The notes below the pieces were generated by a model. The model made no database searches. It was not told where the DNA came from and saw nothing but the letters and a program-made list of their open reading frames with translations. Source: Paenibacillus hexagrammi (GTDB lineage Bacteria > Bacillota > Bacilli > Paenibacillales > NBRC-103111). From it: a stretch of DNA of 64,000 nucleotides. The translations under genes and the position numbers were made by a program. Below, one piece after another: positions 28,600 through 36,841 of the stretch; position 1 is the stretch's first letter; each line of letters starts with the position of its first letter. Location of the stretch: contig NZ_CP090978.1 in assembly GCF_021513275.1 (NCBI RefSeq), forward strand, positions 1,736,001 to 1,800,000, in the 5' to 3' direction.

Positions 28600-28638
28600 A
28601 CTAGAATCTGCTCCTAAACTTAGGTAGATTCTTTCGGA

Positions 28639-29487
28639 TTAAAACGCAGGCACAATCGCGCCTTTATATTTATCTTCGATAAATTTCTTCACATCAGGTG
28701 AATTCAATGCTTTTGCCAGCTTTTGCATCGCCTCGGAGTCTTTGTTATCCGGACGGGAGACCAGAATGTTCACATAAGGAGATTCTTTGTCCTCGATGAA
28801 CAGAGCGTCTTTCGTCGGCATCAGGTTCGCTTGAAGCGCGTAGTTGGTGTTGATCAAAGCCAGATCGAATTCATCAATGGTACGTGGCAGCATAGCGGGA
28901 TCCATTTCTTTGATTTGCAGGTTTTTCTTGTTTTCCGTAATATCGGCGATTGTTCCGCTGAGGCCTACGCCATCTTTCAGCTTGATGAGGCTATTTTTCT
29001 CCATGAGGGCTAGGGCTCTACCTGCATTGGATGGGTCGTTCGGAATAGCGACAGATGCGCCGTCTTTCAGCTCGTCAACCGATTTAATCTTGTGGGAGTA
29101 TGCGCCGAACGGCTCAATGTGTACGCCGGTTACTTTGACCAGGTTTTCGCCTTTTTCTTTGTTGAATTGGTCTAAGTAAGGCTGATGCTGAAAGAAGTTG
29201 GCATCCAGCTGCTTTTCGAATACTTGCACATTCGGCTGCACGTAATCGTTGAATTCAACGATTTCCAGCTTAACGCCCTCTGCTTGAAGAGCAGGCTGGA
29301 TGGATTTCAAAATCTCTGCGTGCGGCACTGAAGACGCGCCGACTTTCAATGTGACTTCTTTAGCTGCGGCTGCTGTTGCAGCAGCAGTTGCTGCCGGCGA
29401 TGCCGACGGGGTTTCTTGCTTTTGCCCGCACGCTGCCATGGTTAGCATCATGACACCTGCGAGGAGTGTTACAGACAGTTTTTTCAT
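28639..29487 (-). CDS. metQ: Methionine ABC transporter substrate-binding lipoprotein
   Basis: Lipoprotein receptor of a D/L-methionine importer. Signal peptide with lipobox MAACGQ (Cys about 20) and an Ala-rich linker, followed by the NlpA/MetQ fold: VGASSVPHAEIL, QLDANFFQHQPYL and AIPNDPSNAGRAL are family hallmarks. 282 residues. Last gene of the minus-strand metN-metI-metQ operon, 51 nt after metI. A GGAGGGAAAG ribosome site precedes the start. Confidence 0.95.
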   Translation of the reverse strand: MKKLSVTLLAGVMMLTMAACGQKQETPSASPAATAAATAAAAKEVTLKVGASSVPHAEILKSIQPALQAEGVKLEIVEFNDYVQPNVQVFEKQLDANFFQHQPYLDQFNKEKGENLVKVTGVHIEPFGAYSHKIKSVDELKDGASVAIPNDPSNAGRALALMEKNSLIKLKDGVGLSGTIADITENKKNLQIKEMDPAMLPRTIDEFDLALINTNYALQANLMPTKDALFIEDKESPYVNILVSRPDNKDSEAMQKLAKALNSPDVKKFIEDKYKGAIVPAF

Positions 29488-29538
29488 GGTGTTCTTTCCC
29501 TCCTGATTGGTTTCTCTAGTTTTTCTATAAAATAAACT

Positions 29539-30195
29539 CTACTTGCGGTTGAAGCGGCGCACCAGGCGGTCGCCAACCGTTTGCAGAAGCTGTACCATGA
29601 TGACCAGGAAGACAACGGTCACTATCATAATGTCTGTACGGAAACGCATGTATCCGTATCGAAGGGCCAAGTCGCCTAATCCGCCTCCGCCTACAACACC
29701 GGACATCGCCGAATAGGATAACAAGGTTACGGCGGTTACGGTGACAGCAGACAGTAGCGCCGGACGAGCCTCAGGCAGCAGTACACGCCAGACGATTTGC
29801 CATGGGGTTGCTCCCATGGACTGTGCGGCTTCGATCACGCCGCCGTCGATTTCGCGTAAAGCCGATTCCACTAATCGGGCGAGAAAGGGAGCTGCAGCAA
29901 TGACAAGCGGCGGGATGGCTCCTTTGACACCGATGGTCGTGTGTACCAGCAGCTTGGTCAGCGGGAATACACTGATCATGAGGATCACAAAAGGTACGGA
30001 ACGCAGAATATTGACCACAAGCGAAAGTACGGCATACAGCGGCTTGTTTTGCAAGAGCTGGCCTTTGGCCGTCAGGAACAGGATAATACCTAGCGCCAAG
30101 CCAATGATGACGGTGAAAAGGGTGGACCAGCCGAGCATGATCAAAGTATCACTCGTTGCTTTGCCGATTTCGCTCCACTCGATCTGCCATGTCAT
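29539..30195 (-). CDS. metI: Methionine ABC transporter permease
   Basis: Inner-membrane subunit of the methionine importer, 218 residues with about five helices. The N-terminus WSEIGKATSDTLIMLGWSTLF is typical of MetI, as are NILRSVPFVILM, the EAA-type loop EAAQSMGATPWQIVWRVL and the C-terminal GDLALRYGY. It overlaps the metN stop by 4 nt, showing translational coupling. Confidence 0.96.
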   Translation of the reverse strand: MTWQIEWSEIGKATSDTLIMLGWSTLFTVIIGLALGIILFLTAKGQLLQNKPLYAVLSLVVNILRSVPFVILMISVFPLTKLLVHTTIGVKGAIPPLVIAAAPFLARLVESALREIDGGVIEAAQSMGATPWQIVWRVLLPEARPALLSAVTVTAVTLLSYSAMSGVVGGGGLGDLALRYGYMRFRTDIMIVTVVFLVIMVQLLQTVGDRLVRRFNRK

Positions 30196-31211
30196 GCTGA
30201 CATCACCTCCACGTCGATTCCTTTTTGTCTCAGCTCGGCAATGACGGAATCGACTTCCTGGGCATCGCCTTTTAATTCAACAACGAGCTGTCCGTAGGGT
30301 ATATGCTTCATGGAAGAAATGGTACCTTGCAAAATGACAAAGGATACTTGAGTCGCTTTGACAGTTTCAAACAGGATAGGCTCGTATGTCTTGCTTCCGA
30401 TGTAGGTAATTCGCACTCGGGTTCCAGTAGAGGCTTTCGACGCTGCCTCAGGCTGCTCACTGCCAGCATCCATATCGGACAGCTGACCGATAAATTCCTT
30501 CGTGACGGCATGCTGCGGCTTGAGAAATACCTCGAGTACTTGTCCCATCTCTACAATACGGCCTTTCTCCATTACGGCAACCCGGTCGCAAATCGCCCGA
30601 ATCACCTGCATTTCATGGGTAATCAGCACAATCGTAATCCCGAGCTTGCGATTAATATCAAGCAGCAGATTAAGAATGGCATGTGTTGTCTGCGGGTCAA
30701 GTGCAGAGGTAGCCTCATCACAGAGTAGAATATCAGGATGATTGGCAAGCGCACGGGCGATGCCTACACGCTGCTTTTGTCCGCCGGAGAGCTGGGATGG
30801 ATATTTATGGGCGTGATCTTGAAGTCCGACCAATTCCAGCAGCTCATCGATGCGCGACTGAATTTGTGCTTTCGACAGCCCGGAGAGCCGCAGCGGAAAG
30901 GCGATATTCTCCGCGACTGTAGCGGAGGTCAGAAGGTTGAAGTGCTGAAAAATCATCCCGATCTTACGCCTTTTAACCTGAAGCTGGCGCGAATCTAGCG
31001 CCGTCATTTCTTGCCCGCCGATGCTTACACTTCCCGAGGTAGGCCGCTCCAGGAGATTGATACAGCGAAGCAGTGTGCTTTTGCCGGCGCCGGAGTGTCC
31101 GATAATACCGAAAATCTCGCCTTGATCAATGTTCAAGTTAATATGTGAAATGGCTGGGATTTGTCCAGGAACATGGTCATATATCTTTTGTAAATCAACA
31201 ATCTGGATCAG
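30192..31211 (-). CDS. metN: Methionine ABC transporter ATPase
   Basis: ATP-binding subunit of the methionine importer. Walker A GHSGAGKST, Q loop FQHFNLL, signature LSGGQKQRVGIARAL, Walker B ILLCDEATSALD and switch His in ITHEM. The C-terminal NIL domain (last about 75 residues), which binds methionine for transinhibition, is present. The start is uncertain: GGGAGG lies 8 nt before an in-frame CTG at 31211, giving MIQIVDLQK. A longer frame from TTG 31247 would place the ribosome site inside the coding region. No SAM riboswitch precedes the operon in the 150 nt available. Confidence 0.94.
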   Translation of the reverse strand: MIQIVDLQKIYDHVPGQIPAISHINLNIDQGEIFGIIGHSGAGKSTLLRCINLLERPTSGSVSIGGQEMTALDSRQLQVKRRKIGMIFQHFNLLTSATVAENIAFPLRLSGLSKAQIQSRIDELLELVGLQDHAHKYPSQLSGGQKQRVGIARALANHPDILLCDEATSALDPQTTHAILNLLLDINRKLGITIVLITHEMQVIRAICDRVAVMEKGRIVEMGQVLEVFLKPQHAVTKEFIGQLSDMDAGSEQPEAASKASTGTRVRITYIGSKTYEPILFETVKATQVSFVILQGTISSMKHIPYGQLVVELKGDAQEVDSVIAELRQKGIDVEVMSA

Positions 31212-31337
31212 CTTCCATCCCTCCCGAATAAACGTACATGATATCAATCTATCAATTTAACCGACGGTAAAATATTTTATAAGAACTTGCCAATACTTTC
31301 AAGAACTATTTTTTGGGAATGATGATTTGTGTACATG

Positions 31338-31400
31338 TTGACGGCTTCGCCACTCTCGTTTTACTATGGATTTAAACGTTTCAATTCCGGGAATTGAAAC
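31338..31400 (+). promoter_or_regulatory. Promoter with perfect 23 bp palindromic operator
   Basis: -35 TTGACG (31338-31343), 17 nt spacer, -10 TTACTA (31361-31366), then a perfect inverted repeat at 31378-31400 with 11 nt arms (GTTTCAATTCC and its complement) around one central G, about 5-27 nt after the expected transcription start. GGAGGGAGAG follows at 31406-31415. The order promoter-operator-ribosome site suggests repression by a dimeric regulator. Confidence 0.6.
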
Positions 31401-33096
31401 GGATCGGAGGGAGAGAAAGATCATAACTGCATACACAGAAAGACGACAAGAGCTTATGCACAAGATTGCTCATAAAGCGTTTCAACTACCTGTATTAGAA
31501 AGCGGACTCTGGTTTCACAACGACATCCGCGACAACTTTTATTACGCTTCCTATTTATATGCAGCTGCCGAGGACAAGGAGATCGAAGTAGCATTCGATC
31601 GAGAGGCAGCTAAGGACAAAGCCGCTAAAATGATGCTAGAGATCTTTAAACTTCAGGATCGGAATCCGTCGAGTCCGACATTCGGACATTGGCCGCTCCA
31701 TCTGGATCCCATTCCCAAGGAGGCGCCGAAGAACACGCTGCCCGTCGAGCTTATGGGAAGTTTAATGGTCTATTTTTATAAAAGGTATGGCACCGGTTTT
31801 CACGATGTCTTGCGAGGGGCATTCGAGCAGGGGCTGCAATATGTCTATCAGAGCAACTTTTACCGGAAGAGGATGGAGCATTATCACCATCATGAAGCAA
31901 AATATACAGCTGCAAAGTTACTATTTGGTCAGCTGTTCGACGACCGTGAGCTGCTTGAAGACGGACAACAAAGCCTGCAGGATACGTTGGCGCGGCTTTC
32001 CCAAGTTGGTATGTCGGAATACGGCTGCTTGCCGTGGTTCTGGCATTGGGTCCAGGCATTCACCTGTGCTTGGGAGCTGACGGAGGATTCCGTGATTCGA
32101 ACAGCTTTGACACGTATGCTCGACTATCTGTGGGATGTGAGAGCAACTTACTATCTGCGCGGCGCATGGGTAGGGGCTCATTCGAGAGCGTGGTGGCACG
32201 ATTTGCCAAAGGACCAGAACGTATTGATGGACTACGTACAGTTCGGAGATTTCGAGCTCCCCGAGGAAATGCCTCGCACGGAGTTTGCCGGGTTCCTCTT
32301 TTATGAAGCGCCGCAATCGGCGAGGGAACTGGCTTTGCATCGAACAGAACCTGTGGAGATTAAGTGCAAAGTACCGCGTCCGGCTGCTGAAGCAGGAGAG
32401 CCTCTGCACAGCTATGTATATCTGACAAGGGATTATGCGGTTGGAGGGATTTGGGAGCGCGCCGAAGAATTTGATAATGAGCAGCATCGTTTTAGTGTTA
32501 CCTTTCCATTATTAGGCGACCGAAGCGTGAATCGGGCGTACTTCTTCCTGGCGGCTGAGATGAATGCCCCCGAGGATCTGAGGCACCAAAGCGGATTTAC
32601 TGAGGTTCTGTATTATCAAAATTGTGCTGCGGCTTTATTTACAGCACCGGCTACGTATCGTGGGCAAGTTGTCGGCTGTTTGCCAAAGGGAGACTGGCTG
32701 GAGGCAGCAGGAAGTTTATACGGAAGCTATGGTAATATATTCCTTGCTGTTCATATCGAACAGCCGTTTAAAAGGGAAGAGCATGAGGATCGGTGGACGC
32801 TGACAACGAGTGGTGCCGGTAATGCGGTCGTTATGGAATGCATAGACAAGGCGGTAGCAGAGGGCTTGGGTATTACGGAACTGACTTCATTTATGGCGAA
32901 AATGGAGCAGCGCAAGCCAGTTTTCCATCTAAGCCGCTCTAAAGATGCAGGGAGCGAATGGTCTGTTGAATATATCTCCTTGCGCGGAAACCGCTTGGAG
33001 CTTAAGGAGCCAAACGAAAATTTCTCAAAAGCGCTTATTAATGGTATTCAACCTGATTACAGCCGTTATTTTTATCATGGAATCGATTTTTTGTAG
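31366..33096 (+). CDS. Large protein of unknown function, possible polysaccharide-active enzyme
   Basis: Up to 576 residues, no signal peptide, so cytoplasmic. The N-terminal half (about 40-320) is helix-rich with recurring aromatic/His clusters (ESGLWFHNDIRDNFYYASYL, HYHHHEAKYTAAKLLF, PWFWHWVQAFTCAW), like an alpha/alpha toroid. The C-terminal half is beta-rich. That plan is shared by many lyases and unsaturated glycosidases, but no family signature is certain. An acetyl xylan esterase gene starts 15 nt downstream. ATG 31366 has no ribosome site and coincides with the -10 box. The good site GGAGGGAGAG (31406) points to a start at about 31420-31425, where the in-frame codons read ATC ATA, so the true start may be non-canonical or hidden by a base error. 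Confidence 0.75.
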   Translation: MDLNVSIPGIETDRRERKIITAYTERRQELMHKIAHKAFQLPVLESGLWFHNDIRDNFYYASYLYAAAEDKEIEVAFDREAAKDKAAKMMLEIFKLQDRNPSSPTFGHWPLHLDPIPKEAPKNTLPVELMGSLMVYFYKRYGTGFHDVLRGAFEQGLQYVYQSNFYRKRMEHYHHHEAKYTAAKLLFGQLFDDRELLEDGQQSLQDTLARLSQVGMSEYGCLPWFWHWVQAFTCAWELTEDSVIRTALTRMLDYLWDVRATYYLRGAWVGAHSRAWWHDLPKDQNVLMDYVQFGDFELPEEMPRTEFAGFLFYEAPQSARELALHRTEPVEIKCKVPRPAAEAGEPLHSYVYLTRDYAVGGIWERAEEFDNEQHRFSVTFPLLGDRSVNRAYFFLAAEMNAPEDLRHQSGFTEVLYYQNCAAALFTAPATYRGQVVGCLPKGDWLEAAGSLYGSYGNIFLAVHIEQPFKREEHEDRWTLTTSGAGNAVVMECIDKAVAEGLGITELTSFMAKMEQRKPVFHLSRSKDAGSEWSVEYISLRGNRLELKEPNENFSKALINGIQPDYSRYFYHGIDFL

Positions 33097-33111
33097 AAAA
33101 GAGGAACTATT

Positions 33112-34070
33112 ATGCCTTTAGTTGATATGCCCATGGAGCAGCTGCTTGCTTATGAAGGACGCAACCCGCGTCCCGATGATTTTGATGCTTACTGGGAGCG
33201 TGCGATAGCCGAAATGAAGGGCGTCGATCCACAGCTGGAGCTGCGGCCGAGCGCTTTTCAAGTACCTTATGCAGACTGCTTTGAGTTGTACTTTACAGGT
33301 GTACGCGGTGCACGTATTCACGCCAAATATTTGCGTCCGAAGTTTGCTGAAGGACCGCATCCGGCTATTGTCCAATTTCATGGTTACTCCGGGGATTCAG
33401 GTGATTGAGCAGCAAGCTGGCGTATGTCTCACTTGGGTTTTCTGTATTCTCCATGGACTGCCGAGGGCAGGGTGGACAATCGGAAGATACAGGCGGCGTG
33501 AAGGGGACGACATTAAACGGACATATCATTAGGGGATTGGATGATGCACCTGATCAATTGCTGTTCCGTCATATCTTCCTGGATGCGGCACAGCTTGCCT
33601 CCCTTGCAATGGGGATGCCGGAGGTTGATCCGAATCGGGTCGGCGCAATGGGCGGTTCTCAAGGAGGAGCGATCACGATTGCTTGTGCGGCCTTGGAGCC
33701 GAGAATTAAACGCTTAGCACCTGTATATCCGTTCTTAAGTGATTACTTGCGAGTGTGGGAGATGGATTTGGCTAAGGACGCTTATGCGGAGCTGAAAAAC
33801 TATTTTCGCAGGCACGACCCCCAGCATGAGCGGGAGCAGGAGACCTTCTATCGTCTAGGTTATATCGATATTCAGCATTTAGCCGGCCGTATCCAAGGCG
33901 AGGTGATGATGGCTGTCGGCTTAAGCGACACGATCTGTCCGCCGTCCACTCAGTTTGCAGCTTATAATAAAATTAAAGCACCTAAGAAACTTGAGGTGTT
34001 TCCTGATTTTGGTCATGAGCATTTGCCGGGCTTTGATGATAAGGCGGTTCAATTTTTCCTGCAGCTGTAA
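33112..34070 (+). CDS. Acetyl xylan esterase / cephalosporin-C deacetylase (frameshifted)
   Basis: Alpha/beta hydrolase that removes acetyl groups from xylo-oligosaccharides; no signal peptide, so intracellular. Motifs: HGYSGDSGD near the oxyanion site, RGQGGQSEDTGG, nucleophile Ser in GGSQGGA, Asp in GLSDTICPP and His in FGHEHLPG. The frame breaks at 33406, where GAT TGA GC should read GAT TGG AGC, joining SGD to WSSKLAYVS. One missing G restores a 319-residue enzyme of family length. It pairs with the unknown protein upstream (15 nt gap), AAAAGAGGAAC serving as ribosome site. The shift is more likely a sequence error than real loss, since every catalytic residue is intact. Confidence 0.9.
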
Positions 34071-34202
34071 CCTCATTCATTTTAAGCAAAAATTTATGTG
34101 GGATTAAGCTTGCTTTTCAGCTCTGTTCACATTTGCCTGCTAGGATGGTTCTTGTACATACTTGTACACCAATCACTGCAATCGGAAAGGCGGAGTGGAG
34201 AA

Positions 34203-34973
34203 ATGACTGGAGAGCTTACACTTATACAGAAAAAGAAAGCTTCAATGAGACGCAAACAATTGTACGGCAGCATATTGCTTGTGAGCCTGCTGCTTAGCGG
34301 CTGTGCGTCGGGTACGAAGGCTGATCCGGCAGCGGGACAAGCGCAATCGCAGACACAGATGCAGGATAAACAAGCTGGGACGGCGCAGAATGGAGCGCAG
34401 GCTCAGCAGGGAGCCAAGGGCGGCGCCAATCAAAAGCAGTTTCAAATGATGATGACCTTCCAGTCACTGATCATGATGGATAAACAGGATGGTCTTGCGA
34501 TTACAAAGGAGCAGGCGGATCAGATGCTGCCAATCGTGCAGGAAGCCGTTTCAAATAAGGAGCTTACTTCCGATAACCAGACCAAGCTTACCGGCAGCCT
34601 AACGGATGCGCAGAAAACATATCTACAAGATGCGGCATCCAAAAGACCGATGAGGCAGGGCGGCGGCCAAGGCAATGGCGGTGGCAGCGGCGATGAAAGA
34701 AGCAATGTCAATACGAATGGCAATGCAGACTCCAATGCACAAGCGGGCACAAACGGCGGAAAGCGTGCAGGCCGACCTGCACCATCACCGGGCACCGAAG
34801 GGACGCCGGCGGCATCGCCAGCTGCGCCTGCCGATGGCCAGAGCAGCGGACAAAGCGGCTCCGGAGGCCAGTCGCAGCGAGGCCAGGGAAGGCCGCAGGG
34901 CGGAGGCTTCCAGGGCGGCGATCACAACGTCGGTCAGCAGCTTGTTGAGCTGCTTCAGTCTAAAACAAAGTAA
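34203..34973 (+). CDS. Low-complexity lipoprotein of unknown function
   Basis: About 256-residue exported lipoprotein. The signal peptide has the lipobox LLLSGCASG, then a Gln/Ala-rich linker, a helical domain (about 75-140; MMMTFQSLIMMDKQDGLAI and SLTDAQKTYLQDA) and a long Gly/Gln/Ser/Asn-rich tail. The helical part resembles small Bacillus lipoproteins whose repeats end in TPEQ or DAQ helices, but no function is known. Candidate starts are ATG 34203 and ATG 34245; the later one gives a more usual signal peptide. The frame open to 34098 lacks a ribosome site. Confidence 0.78.
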   Translation: MTGELTLIQKKKASMRRKQLYGSILLVSLLLSGCASGTKADPAAGQAQSQTQMQDKQAGTAQNGAQAQQGAKGGANQKQFQMMMTFQSLIMMDKQDGLAITKEQADQMLPIVQEAVSNKELTSDNQTKLTGSLTDAQKTYLQDAASKRPMRQGGGQGNGGGSGDERSNVNTNGNADSNAQAGTNGGKRAGRPAPSPGTEGTPAASPAAPADGQSSGQSGSGGQSQRGQGRPQGGGFQGGDHNVGQQLVELLQSKTK

Positions 34974-34985
34974 GCATAAACAAAG

Positions 34986-35017
34986 AATCCATCCCTACGA
35001 AAAGAAAGGGATGGATT
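34986..35017 (+). terminator. Hairpin terminator after the lipoprotein gene
   Basis: Perfect 11 bp stem AATCCATCCCT / AGGGATGGATT with loop ACGAAAAGAA. No strong T run follows, so efficiency is uncertain. Confidence 0.55.
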
Positions 35018-35021
35018 CATA

Positions 35022-35190
35022 TTGTTGATAAAGTGTAATGGAGGGCTCAGTAGTTTTCGGAGAAGTGTAGCGGTTGCCTTTGACAGTTTTGTTATCACCT
35101 TAGAAGCTTTTATTTCAATCGAATAACAAAATGTCAACAGTAATCGGAGAAAAGCTACTGAAGTTCGCAATGGACCGTCTTTATCAACAA
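35022..35190 (+). repeat. Palindromic MITE-like repeat, copy B
   Basis: 169 bp element with terminal inverted repeats TTGTTGATAAAG / CTTTATCAACAA, subterminal CAGTAGTTTTC / GAAAAGCTACTG and an internal hairpin TTTGACAGTTTTGTTAT / ATAACAAAATGTCAA. It matches 3277-3417 (reverse orientation) over its length and 15987-16020 at one end. There is no coding capacity. Confidence 0.72.
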
Positions 35191-35194
35191 ACTC

Positions 35195-35226
35195 AAGCCA
35201 TCCCTACGAAAAGAAAGGGATGGCTT
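35195..35226 (-). terminator. Hairpin terminator after the TIM-barrel gene
   Basis: Perfect 11 bp stem AAGCCATCCCT / AGGGATGGCTT, same core and loop as the hairpin at 34986-35017, placed 7 nt beyond the minus-strand stop codon. Confidence 0.55.
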
Positions 35227-35232
35227 ATTTGT

Positions 35233-36066
35233 TTATGCGTGCATCAAACCGCGTACATAACGGAACGTTTCATCCAATGTTTCATCGGTGAGCTGCTCTA
35301 GCGAAATATCAATCAGCGGCTTCTGCAGATGCAGCTTTTCCAGGAAAGATGAAGTCTGAAATTGACCTAACCCGGAACGAACCTGTTCCAGCTTGCCGTC
35401 ATGCAGACGGACATCCTTCAGGTGAGCCAGTACAATGCGGCTGCCGAATGCGGCAAAGGCTTCATCCAGAAACTCATCCTGATTCTCCATCGATGAAGGT
35501 GGAAGGAGATTTACCGGGTCGAATACGACGCCCAAATTGCCCGTCGGCACTTCTTCAAGGATGCGGACCATTTTCTCTGTACTGGATAGCGTATGGGTGT
35601 ATACCGGCTCCAGTCCGATAAAAACGCCTCGCTTATCCGCTTCCTCTGCCAGTTCTTCGACGGTCTCGCGAAGGATCCTCCAACCGATTTCCTCATACTT
35701 TTGCTCGTCCACACCTATATAAGTCTTCAGATCGCCGGTTTCTGTTGCCACGATCGACGTGCCGAAATCCCGCGCATAACGAATGTGCTCTTTAAATCTG
35801 TCGATTTCAAGTCTTCGCTGCTGCGGATCTGGGTGAACCGGGTTGATATAGCAGCCCAGAACGCCGATCCGGATTCCGGCGCGGTGGAACTGCTCGCCGA
35901 TATGGTTGGCTAGGGCGGGACTAAGCCTTCCCAAGCCGGTATCGATATCGCTGATCGCTTTGCTAAGCGCAAGCTGTACAAAGTCTACACCTCGGCCGCT
36001 AAGCTTGGCGGTGAGTTCTGCGAGAGGCAGTCTGCCAACGGTATGCGCTAGAGTGCCAAGTCCCAT
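35233..36066 (-). CDS. Sugar phosphate isomerase/epimerase-like TIM-barrel protein
   Basis: 277-residue protein of the xylose-isomerase-like/AP endonuclease 2 superfamily. Metal-binding positions typical of the fold are visible as Glu in FIGLEPVYTHTL, Asp in VVFDPVNLL and His in LAHLKDVR. It is the last gene of the kduI-deoR-kduD operon; its ATG immediately follows the kduD stop with no gap. It may isomerise a keto-sugar in uronate breakdown, but the substrate is unknown. Confidence 0.88.
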   Translation of the reverse strand: MGLGTLAHTVGRLPLAELTAKLSGRGVDFVQLALSKAISDIDTGLGRLSPALANHIGEQFHRAGIRIGVLGCYINPVHPDPQQRRLEIDRFKEHIRYARDFGTSIVATETGDLKTYIGVDEQKYEEIGWRILRETVEELAEEADKRGVFIGLEPVYTHTLSSTEKMVRILEEVPTGNLGVVFDPVNLLPPSSMENQDEFLDEAFAAFGSRIVLAHLKDVRLHDGKLEQVRSGLGQFQTSSFLEKLHLQKPLIDISLEQLTDETLDETFRYVRGLMHA

Positions 36067-36819
36067 CTATCTCGCCATCCATCCGCCGTCCACGCACAGC
36101 ACGTGTCCGTTCATATAATCGGATGCCGACGAAGCAAGGAAGACGACAGGACCTTTCAGGTCGTCAGGTGAGCCCCAACGTCCTGCCGGAATGCGCTCAG
36201 TAATGGATTGAGTGCGCTTCTCGTCCTTCAAGATAGGCGCCGTATTATTCGTAGTCATATAGCCAGGTGCAATGGCATTGATTTGTACACCTTTGCTGGC
36301 CCACTCGTTGGCAAGAGCTTTCGTGATCCCTGCAATGGCATGCTTGCTCGCTGTGTAGCCAGGCACGTTAATACCGCCTTGGTACGTGAGCATGGAGGCG
36401 ATATTAATAATTTTACCGCTGCCGCGTTCAATCATGTGGCGCCCTGCCAGCTGGCACAGGAAGAAAGCGGAGTTCAGGTTCAGGTCGATCACATCATGCC
36501 AATCCTGACGGCTGTGGTCAGCTGCAGGATTCCGGCGGATAATACCGGCATTGTTAACTAAGATATCGATGCCGCCGTAAAAACCGGCCGCTTGCTTCAC
36601 GACATCCTCCAAAATCTCCTCTTTGCTCAGGTCGGCGGCGATGAGCTCGGCTTTGCAGCCCAACGCACGAATGGCTTCGACAGTTTGAACGCTTTCCGAG
36701 GAAGAGACCGCTACAACCTGCGCACCTGCTTCAGCTAGCCCGATAGCCATCGCTTGGCCTAATCCGCCTGAAGCGCCGGTGACGACAGCGGTTTTGCCCG
36801 ATAAATCAAATAAACTCAT
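36067..36819 (-). CDS. kduD: 2-deoxy-D-gluconate 3-dehydrogenase / KduD-type SDR
   Basis: Classical SDR of 250 residues that interconverts 2-keto-3-deoxygluconate and its 5-keto form in pectin and uronate degradation. Motifs: TGASGGLGQ, NNAGIIRR, NIASMLTYQGG and the catalytic YTASK; the C-terminus YMNGHVLCVDGGWMAR is typical of KduD. The start is at the ATG encoding MSLFDL (36819), about 7 nt after GGGGG; an ATG 6 nt earlier is too close to that site. The kduI gene in the same operon strongly supports the role. Confidence 0.9.
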   Translation of the reverse strand: MSLFDLSGKTAVVTGASGGLGQAMAIGLAEAGAQVVAVSSSESVQTVEAIRALGCKAELIAADLSKEEILEDVVKQAAGFYGGIDILVNNAGIIRRNPAADHSRQDWHDVIDLNLNSAFFLCQLAGRHMIERGSGKIINIASMLTYQGGINVPGYTASKHAIAGITKALANEWASKGVQINAIAPGYMTTNNTAPILKDEKRTQSITERIPAGRWGSPDDLKGPVVFLASSASDYMNGHVLCVDGGWMAR

Positions 36820-36841
36820 GTTCATATCCCCCAGCATGTTC

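Larger units (their letters stand above)
34974..35238. repeat. 265 bp near-palindrome between convergent genes
   Basis: GCATAAACAAA (34974-34984), an 11 bp hairpin and TTGTTGATAAAG (35022-35033) are mirrored by CTTTATCAACAA (35179-35190), a matching hairpin and TTTGTTTATGC (35228-35238). The hairpin loops (ACGAAAAGAA) keep the same orientation in both arms, while the flanks are inverted. The stop codon of the minus-strand gene lies inside the right arm and that of the plus-strand gene directly abuts the left arm. Confidence 0.75.

Noticed and set aside
31212..31365. SAM riboswitch (S-box) upstream of metN
   Set aside because: The roughly 150 nt available contains no S-box core or terminator pairing, and the divergent gene begins at once.
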